DNA of 6,082 nt. Origin: Anaerolineales bacterium. GTDB taxonomy: Bacteria > Chloroflexota > Anaerolineae > Anaerolineales > UBA4823. The notes below the pieces were generated by a model. It worked only from the letters and a program-made list of their open reading frames with translations, had not been told where the DNA came from and ran no database searches. Below, piece by piece: positions 1 through 6,082 of this stretch; the stretch's first letter is position 1, and each line of letters starts with the position of its first letter. Made by a program: the position numbers and the translations under genes. The DNA is taken from the NCBI GenBank assembly GCA_022865865.1, contig JALHTN010000412.1:1-6082 (forward strand), written 5' to 3'.

Positions 1-828
1 GAATAGACCGACCTCTTCATCCGGAATATAGCGATCGAATAAGAAAACCTGGTCAGACAAATCTAGCTGGACAATCATTTCTTCATAAGGCTCGATTTTT
101 TCCCAAAATTCTCCAGCGATGATCAATTGGACCAATATCCCTGCCGATTTAAGAATTGCTAGCGCTTCAATGAGGAACGGTAATCCTTTATAAGGTCTGA
201 CGATCCCAAAGAATAATAACACTGGTAAATCCTGATCTAATCTCTGCAGGTGTTTTTCTGCCTCACTATTTTGATCGGAATCAATGATGAACTGGTTGTA
301 GACCGGGTGGGGGCATAATACAGGTTTTATACCAGGCAGTATAGCCAGCAGACGTTGCTCTTCGTTTATTGCCTGGACAATATGCTCATTTCCAAGTTGT
401 AGAACTTGACGGGCGATCCAATTATCCCAAGGCTTGTGTTCATGCGGGGTGACGTTGTGGATTAAGAAAATTACTTTATATCCCTTGCTGGAAAGCAATT
501 TTGCCACTGACCAAAACGCAGGTGCCCAAAAAGTTGTCCACCATTGGATTAAAACCGCATCCGGGTTAATTTTGATGATTTCATTAACGGTTTTCGTCCA
601 GGTCCAGGGATACAACGGGTCAAGTGTGTATTTGGTCTCAAGTTGAATAACGCGCTTGCTGGGATCTTTATCGGATTTTCCTGGATATAACCAGGCAGGA
701 TACTGCCTGCGAAATGAGAAATTATACGTATCAAAACCACTCGTAATTAATTTACTGGACAGCTGGGTTGTATAATGAGCGATCCCACCGCGGTATGGAT
801 AGACTGGACCAATTACGACGATTTTCAA
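1..828 (-). CDS. GT4-family glycosyltransferase, C-terminus cut by window edge
   Basis: This is the first 276 residues of a retaining, GT-B-fold glycosyltransferase (GT4, 'group 1'), expected to move a sugar from a nucleotide donor to a glycan or lipid acceptor at the cytoplasmic face. Seen: it starts KIVVIGPVYPYRGGIAHYT, where the glycine-rich GGIAHYT (residues 14-20) is the N-terminal Rossmann loop; HNVTPHE lies at 124-130, CPHP at 172-175, and the C-domain opening GIVRPYKGL at 208-216, followed by IIAGE (236-240) and YIPDEEV (267-273). The frame stays open to base 1. GT4 enzymes usually have about 370-400 residues, so roughly 100 are missing, including the donor-binding E-x7-E motif. The start is TTG at 828-826: an in-frame stop lies two codons upstream, the next in-frame ATG is codon 251, and a good ribosome site precedes it. 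It follows the GT-C-like gene by 9 nt and is probably cotranscribed. Acceptor and sugar cannot be read from sequence. Confidence 0.93.
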   Translation of the reverse strand, partial: MKIVVIGPVYPYRGGIAHYTTQLSSKLITSGFDTYNFSFRRQYPAWLYPGKSDKDPSKRVIQLETKYTLDPLYPWTWTKTVNEIIKINPDAVLIQWWTTFWAPAFWSVAKLLSSKGYKVIFLIHNVTPHEHKPWDNWIARQVLQLGNEHIVQAINEEQRLLAILPGIKPVLCPHPVYNQFIIDSDQNSEAEKHLQRLDQDLPVLLFFGIVRPYKGLPFLIEALAILKSAGILVQLIIAGEFWEKIEPYEEMIVQLDLSDQVFLFDRYIPDEEVGLF

Positions 829-834
829 GGATTA

Positions 835-840
835 TCCTTA
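835..840 (-). promoter_or_regulatory. Shine-Dalgarno site of the GT4 gene, overlapping the upstream stop codon
   Basis: Read on the minus strand, TAAGGA lies six bases before the TTG start at 828. Its first three bases are the TAA stop of the preceding membrane-protein gene. This is the clearest ribosome binding site in the window and it decides the TTG start. The overlap suggests that ribosomes finishing the upstream gene can reinitiate here (translational coupling); that last point is inference. Confidence 0.75.
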
Positions 841-3399
841 AGGACTAATAATTTCAAATATCCATACTCGATCTTCATTATAGACGGGCGAAAATTGAGG
901 ATCAGTGATCAACGAGTTTGCTTCAAATAGGGGATGAGAATTTGAATTCACCTGTCCTTGCTGTTGACCGATGTAAAGGTGCGTAATACCCCTCTCATTC
1001 AATTCTGATAGCACTTCTGGATGATTTATCCCTTTCTCTTCGATTAGAGCTACCAGACTGTTGGTATCCGCAACGAAATCTGGCCGCACCCCTTTTTCAG
1101 AACCATAAGTTAATGGAGGTTGTGAAGAATCCCGGGAAGTGAGAAGCGGCAGCCACCAACCGCCATCGGAGCCAACAACTAATGTCCCACCATAGGCGAA
1201 GAAAGAATTAACCAAGAATTTCGCGTCGCTGGGAAGATGTTGATCAATCCATTCCCCTGCACGCAGATCAGGTCGGGTGAGGAGCACATGAGCTGCTGGT
1301 TGGACATCTCTAATTCTCGGTTGCACAAACGAGGCACTGATTAAAATTAGAAAGATGAATAAAAAACTTGACCAGACAAGATATTTGCGGTGTATTGGTT
1401 GAGATCCCTTGTCAGATTGCATAGAAATCTCACCCGATTCGATGATGCCCACTCGATTGAGAACACTTGCCGAGCTCGAACCAATCAGGATACCAGCAGG
1501 AATATAAGCAGCGATAAAAACTGCGAAATTTGTCAGAATGCCTGTCCCGGGTAGACGCAGCCAATTTGGATTTGCTGCGAGCAAAATCAATAACCACCAA
1601 AGGCTGAAAATATTGCTCTTCTGATTGCGGGTCCAAATTCCCCATCCAATCGCGAACAGAACCAGTAACCAGAGCATGATTGGTAAATAGCCAGTGATGT
1701 TTCCAATCGTGTTTATATCCTGCGCAGCTTGTGAAACGCTGGAGGCGGCTGTGCTGATTTGGGTTCCAAATATCCTTGGCAGGGTACCTTCAAATATTCT
1801 TATTGCCCAGGGGAGGATTAGGATTACCACTCCCACTGCATGGATGATCAGCCTCTTGATTAATCCGACGGTGCGATGATTCCTTAATTGGAACAGAATA
1901 TATGAAACATAGAACAGGGGGATGAATATTGTTACCCGGTAATGAGTTAAAGCTAACCCTGCTAATCCAAGCCATACCAGGCTGTTCCACCTGGTATTGT
2001 TCTGCTCAGAGTCTAGATTTTTCCAAACGATAACGACAATCACTGGCAGGATTATTTGACCAGCTAATTGGGTATATCTGCCCCAATTCACATAGTACAT
2101 GGGCATCGAGGAAATCAATCCAGCAATCATTATGGCTATGACTCCTGCCCATTTGTTCTTTCCGATCATCACTGCTAATGGATACAGCGCCACAATCGCG
2201 AAGATGTTCAGAATCTGACCCACCCATAGCGTAGACTGGATAACATCGATTCCTGAAAACCAATGGAAAACTGAAACCAGAGAATGGAATCCGAAATGAT
2301 AGGTAAGTGATTCCAATTGCGCGTATGGCTCCCAGGAAGAGAATAAACCACCGTTATCAACCATTAATTGGGCGATCATTGTGTGCTGGTAGGAATCTCC
2401 CCACATGGGCGCATCTAATGTTCTTATTGGCCACATGCGCGTCAAAATTATGATCACCAGGATAACTAGGAATGCCAAATCCGGGATGTAGCCCTGCCAT
2501 AAGATTCTCTGTTTCGATTTGATTGTTGTTTCATCAATCGAATCAGGTTTTCTGAAGAGCCTTTTTAATGAGAATCCTCGAACATAATTTCCACGAAATA
2601 TCTTAAGAAGAACGAAAACCAAACCAAGAACCGGGAGAATTAAGGCATTGAGCAAGTTTGAATGGATGCCCAAAGTATCCATCCAAAGAGTAAGGACTGG
2701 ATAGAACGCCATACCGGTCCCAATAGATAGACTAAATCTTGATATCCAATTCATGGTTTGCCAAGGTGGAAACAACCAAGAAAGGGCAGCCCATCCGGGT
2801 AAAACAAACATGATAATCCCAAGGGTTAGCAGACCAAACCAGCTCAGACCCTCGGAAAATAAACCCACCAATGCCCTCGTGGGATCATAATCTATTCGAA
2901 AGGATGATTGGGAATTTTGGGTAGTGCCATCGATGTATTGAGCTCCAGACAGGTAGGAATTACCAGGTGCAGAGCCAATTTTGAGATTTCCAGCTCCATC
3001 AAAAGATAGCTCGAAATAATAATCTTGCGCAGTACTATCTTTGATGGGTGCAAAAGAGAAATTGAAAAAACCTGTACCGACGATATCCGAGGTTTTTAAT
3101 GAAGCGGTTCTAACCGGTTCTTGGGTTCCCTGCCGCTCGTACAAATTCAGAGATAATTTACCGGAAGAATCTTGAGTTGGTTTTATATATACCGAGATTC
3201 CTTGAAGACCATCATATCTGGACAGAAATGATTGACCGACCTGACCACCATTTTCCAGATGAATTAAATCAGGGTGGGCTGGTTGTTCGCTCCTGGAAAA
3301 AGCGGCACAACCGGCAAAAACCAGGGGCAGGATGAAGAAAAAAATGACCCTCAGAGATATCCGCATCGGAATAATTCTATTCAGTCGTATTGAGGTCAT
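838..3399 (-). CDS. GT-C-like polytopic membrane protein with lipobox and beta-rich ectodomain (DUF6541-like)
   Basis: An 853-residue membrane protein, probably a glycosyltransferase of the GT-C type that uses a lipid-linked sugar on the outer membrane face. Seen: a basic, hydrophobic N-terminus ends in VFAGC (C31), matching a lipobox-like cleavage site. Residues ~45-175 are beta-strand-rich and look like a jelly-roll ectodomain. About 13 hydrophobic helices follow between ~185 and 691. The loop after the helix at ~306-322 has LDAPMWGDSYQHT (328-340), the place where GT-C enzymes keep an acidic residue (D335, with H339). YHFGFHSL (367-374) and NWGRYTQLAGQ (438-448) recur in related membrane proteins. 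A soluble C-terminal domain (692-853) contains VVGSDGGWWLPLLTSRD (741-757). The start is uncertain: ATG at 3399 or in-frame ATG at 3366 (M12, giving a compact 20-residue lipoprotein-type signal); neither has a clear ribosome site. It sits between GT2 and GT4 genes. The DUF6541 label is from memory; an unrelated membrane transferase or flippase is possible. Confidence 0.85.
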   Translation of the reverse strand: MTSIRLNRIIPMRISLRVIFFFILPLVFAGCAAFSRSEQPAHPDLIHLENGGQVGQSFLSRYDGLQGISVYIKPTQDSSGKLSLNLYERQGTQEPVRTASLKTSDIVGTGFFNFSFAPIKDSTAQDYYFELSFDGAGNLKIGSAPGNSYLSGAQYIDGTTQNSQSSFRIDYDPTRALVGLFSEGLSWFGLLTLGIIMFVLPGWAALSWLFPPWQTMNWISRFSLSIGTGMAFYPVLTLWMDTLGIHSNLLNALILPVLGLVFVLLKIFRGNYVRGFSLKRLFRKPDSIDETTIKSKQRILWQGYIPDLAFLVILVIIILTRMWPIRTLDAPMWGDSYQHTMIAQLMVDNGGLFSSWEPYAQLESLTYHFGFHSLVSVFHWFSGIDVIQSTLWVGQILNIFAIVALYPLAVMIGKNKWAGVIAIMIAGLISSMPMYYVNWGRYTQLAGQIILPVIVVIVWKNLDSEQNNTRWNSLVWLGLAGLALTHYRVTIFIPLFYVSYILFQLRNHRTVGLIKRLIIHAVGVVILILPWAIRIFEGTLPRIFGTQISTAASSVSQAAQDINTIGNITGYLPIMLWLLVLFAIGWGIWTRNQKSNIFSLWWLLILLAANPNWLRLPGTGILTNFAVFIAAYIPAGILIGSSSASVLNRVGIIESGEISMQSDKGSQPIHRKYLVWSSFLFIFLILISASFVQPRIRDVQPAAHVLLTRPDLRAGEWIDQHLPSDAKFLVNSFFAYGGTLVVGSDGGWWLPLLTSRDSSQPPLTYGSEKGVRPDFVADTNSLVALIEEKGINHPEVLSELNERGITHLYIGQQQGQVNSNSHPLFEANSLITDPQFSPVYNEDRVWIFEIISP

Positions 3400-3472
3400 T
3401 TGGGGTGATCTTGAGAGTGAATTCAGTGTTTTGGATAACTTCTGAGAGAGTCCAATTGCTCAGGAAAGAATT
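3400..3472 (-). other. 73-nt intergenic gap between GT2 and GT-C-like genes
   Basis: No terminator, promoter or ribosome site is convincing here. The frame of the downstream gene runs back to a TGA at 3462-3460, but there is no ATG, GTG or TTG start between that stop and 3399. A 5-bp inverted repeat (CTGAG/CTCAG, 3442-3463) lacks a following T tract. Readthrough from the GT2 gene is the simplest reading. Confidence 0.5.
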
Positions 3473-4414
3473 TCACTCATCTAATTCTTGGCGTCGTTGC
3501 CGATACAGTACTTCTTCAAGAACTTTGCGATTGAATCCAATCAAATCCGCTACCAAGCCAATGAGGAATACCTGGAATCCCACGATTAATAAGACAGCAG
3601 ATAAGATTAAGGATTGGACATGTCCAGCGCCTTCACCAATAATATAAAAATATAGAAAACGACCTGATCCGAGCAAACCAGCAATGAGAAATATGAGGCT
3701 GATGCCAATAAAAACCCGCAGGGGACGATACATCGTGTATGCGCGCAGGATAATGGTACTGGAATTTGCCAGATAATCTGGAATACTGCGCATCAACCGA
3801 GAGGGTCGCACCTGCTCATTTGTGCGTACTGGAATGTATTCAACAGCCATCCGGTGAGCGCCCGCTTGGATCAGCGTTTCTAATGTGTAGGAATAATCGT
3901 TCATAACCAGAGTTCGCAAGGCTGCATCCCGGGTGAAAGCCCGGAAACCACTGGTTGCATCAGGTATATCGAGACCTGAAGCTTGCCCAATCGTCCAGCT
4001 CCCAAAGCGCTGCAGAATGCGCTTCGTAAAGGAAAATGACTGTAAATTTGCTACGCCACGGTCACCGATTACAATATCCGCTCTTCCAGAGAGAATCGGT
4101 TCCACCAGTGACTGGATATCTCCTGCATTATATTGATTATCTGCGTCTGTATTGACAATGATGTCCGCTCCCTGCGCTAACCCTGATTCCAATCCAATCT
4201 TGAATGCGGTTGCCAAACCCATATGATGAGGCAGGGTGATGACATGATGGACTCCCGCTTGGGTGGCTGCTTCCGAGGTGTTGTCTGTCGAGCCATCATC
4301 AATCACTTGAAATTCGATTATTTGAATACCATGAAGTTCTCTGGGCAACGCGTGCACAGTTTGCGCAATGTTTTGGGCTTCGTTTAAGCAAGGGATTTGG
4401 ATGATTAGTTTCAA
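3473..4414 (-). CDS. Family-2 glycosyltransferase, polyprenyl-phosphate-sugar synthase-like (DPM/GtrB type)
   Basis: A complete 313-residue GT-A-fold enzyme. Relatives transfer a sugar from a nucleotide donor to a polyprenyl phosphate, giving a lipid-linked donor for GT-C transferases outside. Seen: the N-terminal strand with PCLNEAQNI (8-16); [10 protein letters not shown] (37-46), nucleotide binding; the metal-binding DAD within NTDADNQY (88-95); IVIGDR (114-119); DATSGFRAF (152-160), the acceptor-side loop; ETLIQAG (179-185); and [12 protein letters not shown] (204-215). Two C-terminal membrane helices follow at about 234-259 and 266-292, then a short basic tail, as in GtrB-like proteins. 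The start is TTG at 4414-4412; a TGA stands three codons upstream, and no other standard start fits before the conserved N-terminus. The only candidate ribosome site, AGG at 4430-4428, is weak and 13 nt away. Its pairing with the GT-C-like gene 73 nt downstream supports a donor-maker/donor-user pair. The sugar is unknown. Family assignment is firm; the lipid-phosphate acceptor is inferred. Confidence 0.93.
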   Translation of the reverse strand: MKLIIQIPCLNEAQNIAQTVHALPRELHGIQIIEFQVIDDGSTDNTSEAATQAGVHHVITLPHHMGLATAFKIGLESGLAQGADIIVNTDADNQYNAGDIQSLVEPILSGRADIVIGDRGVANLQSFSFTKRILQRFGSWTIGQASGLDIPDATSGFRAFTRDAALRTLVMNDYSYTLETLIQAGAHRMAVEYIPVRTNEQVRPSRLMRSIPDYLANSSTIILRAYTMYRPLRVFIGISLIFLIAGLLGSGRFLYFYIIGEGAGHVQSLILSAVLLIVGFQVFLIGLVADLIGFNRKVLEEVLYRQRRQELDE

Positions 4415-4444
4415 TGGAATTCAACAACCTGGCAGCAATTGTGA

Positions 4445-4485
4445 ACTTCTATTCGATTCGAGAGAAGTATACCATCGATGACTTC
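4445..4485. repeat. Small inverted repeats with alternative pairing in the intergenic gap
   Basis: Read on the minus strand, ACTTCT (4468-4463) and AGAAGT (4450-4445) form a perfect 6-bp inverted repeat with a 12-nt loop holding a short TCGAA direct repeat. An earlier GAAGT (4485-4481) could pair instead with the same ACTTC, around the palindrome CATCGATG. The stems are short and no T tract follows, so this is not a standard terminator. It could be a weak regulatory fold or chance. Confidence 0.3.
4466..4474 (-). promoter_or_regulatory. Possible extended -10 promoter element for the GT2 gene
   Basis: On the minus strand the gap reads TGGTATACT, that is TGn followed by TATACT, close to the sigma-70 extended -10 consensus. 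No recognisable -35 hexamer lies 16-18 nt upstream. Transcription would begin near 4459 and leave a leader of about 45 nt before the TTG start. The gap has no clear terminator, so the GT2 gene may instead be read through from the secreted-protein gene. This rests on one short match. Confidence 0.25.
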
Positions 4486-4533
4486 GACCATATTTGGTTG
4501 TGGTGAATGGGAAACCTGAAAAAGGAACAGTTT

Positions 4534-6082
4534 TTACTTGTGGATGAATGGCATGAAACTTGGCAGGAATTTATTCACTTTTAGCTGGTAGGCAACGATA
4601 TTTCCAGCGACAGCTCCATCTGAATGTCGGACACGAAGATAGACTATGCCAGATCGATCAGAGGTCCAAATTATTCTGGATTTCCCGTTGGGTGTTTCGG
4701 ATTGGGTACTGAGGATCAAGGTATTGCCATCTGACGAATACAGCTCAAGGATTGTACCGGTCATCGCTGCTAAAGGGTAACTTTCAATCAGATATGCGTG
4801 TCCATTTTCAGCCTCAAAATCTACCCAATCTTCATCATACAAGCGGTCAGCGGTCAATGGATTGCAGAAATTATGCAACTTGGGTGGACTGAGAAGATCA
4901 ATAGTGATGGAATCTTCAGGTGAGTTATCGTTCCCTGAACTGTCCCAGGTGTCAGGTGCAGAACATATCGTCCCGGCGTCAGGGATGAACGTAATTGATT
5001 CAGGTGTCTCAGGAAATGTTTCCAGATTCCCCGCATGGTCAATGCCCCTCATCCTGAAACTATATTCTTGCCCCGGTTGACCAACAAACCAGATGTAATT
5101 TTGGGAGCCAGTGGGATTTGGGAGGAAATTTGCCCAATCTCCACCTGCAATTTTTGATTGCACCTGGAAAAAATCGATCCCGGCAAGATTATCGGTCCCA
5201 GACCATTGGAGTTGGATGGCAGTACTCTGTTGGACTGGTGAAAGACCGTTGAGCACAGTAACGGGAGGAGTATGATCTAATCCGATCTCCCAAACCCCGG
5301 TACCAATCCAATTACCTGCCCAGTCGAATATATTGGCAAAGAAAGCCGCATCTTTCTGTTCAGGATAGTCGTTGGCGTCAATTGTGATTCCCCAGCCGTC
5401 TATGCCATTCTGATCAGTACCGATTACCTGCCAAGATGAAGCTAACCAATCACCTGGGTGATACATAAATTGTACGTAGCTGATCCCGCTTTCAAAATCA
5501 CTGGCATTCACAGAAAGATTATAATATTCAGATTCCTGGAGATAGGTTTTCGATTCCGGGTGGATAAAGCTACCTTGAGGGGGATTGTTATCCTTGGTTA
5601 GGGAAATTTCATAATTAAAATCTTCCCCTCCATGAGACGGATGCGACCAGAGACGGGCACGGATATAATAGGTTCCTGACCGATTCAGCTGGTAGCCTAA
5701 ATGAGGATCGAGTTCAATTCCTAAGATCTCGTCATCATGTTGAGCCAGCACAGAGCGACCATCACTGTCCAAGAGCAAGAGATAAAGATCTAAATTGTCG
5801 ATTGATCCACTGGATTGGGTATCAATGTTTAATACGATGTGATCGCCAGCCAGGCCATCAAATTTATAATAATCTATGTCTCCGGTGGGGCAGATACCTC
5901 TTGAAAGAGTTTGATCAAATTTGATTATCTCGGCCGATGATGGTGAACCATTTCCGTCGATACAAGCTGGAATGGAATATTGAAGGATCTCAATGTCATC
6001 AATCAGCCAGCCCTCGCCATCTGCATTGTCAATTGAGTCAAGGGTTGCGAAATGGAAGCGGATTTGAACCTCTTCTCCTGCA
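4534..6082 (-). CDS. Secreted modular protein, C-terminal part: jelly-roll, PPC, two Ig-like/FN3-like modules, PPC
   Basis: The last 515 residues of a large extracellular protein; the N-terminus and any catalytic domain lie beyond the right edge. Seen, numbering from the edge: FHFATLDSID...GWLIDDIEI (9-32), the end of a MAM/'immune inhibitor A'-like jelly-roll; a first PPC (pre-peptidase C-terminal) domain (~56-161) with GDIDYYKF, LDLYLLLLDSDG and GTYYIRAR; an Ig-like module (~165-266) ending in FDWAGNWIG; a fibronectin-III-like module (~270-365) with FRMRGIDHAGN; and a second PPC domain (~367-501) with DEDWVDFEA and GIVYLRVR. The tail ends FLPSFMPFIHK. The only four cysteines, C40/C64 and C373/C406, form one pair at the front of each PPC domain. 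The frame is open to the window edge, so the TTG at 5778 is internal, not the start. PPC and jelly-roll modules commonly trail secreted peptidases, so a peptidase head is possible, but none is visible. A link to the downstream glycosyltransferases is unproven. Confidence 0.9.
   Translation of the reverse strand, partial: AGEEVQIRFHFATLDSIDNADGEGWLIDDIEILQYSIPACIDGNGSPSSAEIIKFDQTLSRGICPTGDIDYYKFDGLAGDHIVLNIDTQSSGSIDNLDLYLLLLDSDGRSVLAQHDDEILGIELDPHLGYQLNRSGTYYIRARLWSHPSHGGEDFNYEISLTKDNNPPQGSFIHPESKTYLQESEYYNLSVNASDFESGISYVQFMYHPGDWLASSWQVIGTDQNGIDGWGITIDANDYPEQKDAAFFANIFDWAGNWIGTGVWEIGLDHTPPVTVLNGLSPVQQSTAIQLQWSGTDNLAGIDFFQVQSKIAGGDWANFLPNPTGSQNYIWFVGQPGQEYSFRMRGIDHAGNLETFPETPESITFIPDAGTICSAPDTWDSSGNDNSPEDSITIDLLSPPKLHNFCNPLTADRLYDEDWVDFEAENGHAYLIESYPLAAMTGTILELYSSDGNTLILSTQSETPNGKSRIIWTSDRSGIVYLRVRHSDGAVAGNIVAYQLKVNKFLPSFMPFIHK

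Noticed and set aside
434..646. Plus-strand frame of 70 codons opposite the GT4 gene
   Set aside because: The opposite strand encodes a continuous GT4 domain with family motifs; the plus-strand product resembles nothing.
3442..3463. CTGAG/CTCAG inverted repeat in the 73-nt gap as a terminator
   Set aside because: Only 5 bp, 12-nt loop and no T tract.
3390..3647. Plus-strand frame spanning the gap and the GT2 C-terminus
   Set aside because: It mostly mirrors the GT2 membrane helices, has basic low-information composition and no ribosome site.
4500..4537. Possible terminator after the secreted-protein gene (AAACTG...CAGGTTT near 4515-4533)
   Set aside because: The stem is short and imperfect and no T tract follows on the minus strand.
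4534..4570. LPXTG-type sortase signal at LPSFM
   Set aside because: No T-G after LP-x, no following hydrophobic helix; only a few residues remain before the stop.
5776..5778. TTG at 5778 as the start of the secreted protein
   Set aside because: The frame is open to the window edge, and upstream codons encode the front of the same PPC domain and a jelly-roll end, so this TTG is an internal leucine.
1..6082. CRISPR array, tRNA, IS element or phage module
   Set aside because: No spaced direct repeats, no cloverleaf-like segments, no transposase or phage-like protein was seen.

Overview
The window carries four protein-coding genes, all on the minus strand, packed with little intergenic space. 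It looks like a bacterial chromosome segment devoted to glycan assembly and surface proteins. GC content is moderate. The combination points to the Chloroflexota, most likely an Anaerolineae-type organism: a secreted protein built from jelly-roll, PPC and Ig-like modules that ends in a short 'LP...' tail, next to a multi-TM membrane protein with a beta-rich ectodomain and a family-2 glycosyltransferase with two C-terminal TM helices. This taxonomic guess is inference from protein style; no rRNA or marker gene is present.

In order of transcription (high to low coordinates): (1) 6082-4534, the C-terminal 515 residues of a secreted modular protein whose N-terminus lies beyond the window; (2) a 119-nt gap holding a weak extended -10 and small inverted repeats but no convincing terminator; (3) 4414-3473, a complete polyprenyl-phosphate-sugar-synthase-like GT2 enzyme starting at TTG; (4) a 73-nt gap with no recognisable signal; (5) 3399-838, an 853-residue polytopic membrane protein resembling GT-C glycosyltransferases, with an N-terminal lipobox-like signal and beta-rich ectodomain; (6) a 9-nt gap; (7) 828-1, the first 276 residues of a GT4 glycosyltransferase starting at TTG and running off the left edge.

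A plausible joint role (inference): the GT2 enzyme loads a sugar onto a lipid phosphate at the cytoplasmic face, the GT-C-like protein uses a lipid-linked donor on the outer face, and the GT4 enzyme builds glycan from nucleotide sugars in the cytoplasm. The product could be an exopolysaccharide, a glycolipid or a protein glycan; the sequence does not say which. The secreted protein upstream could be a substrate or simply a neighbour.

No RNA genes, CRISPR arrays, insertion sequences or phage genes were seen. Plus-strand reading frames are all short and lie opposite convincing minus-strand genes. Nothing here clearly amounts to a new defence or mobile system. The most unusual points are the C-terminal tail of the secreted protein and the lipobox-bearing GT-C-like protein.
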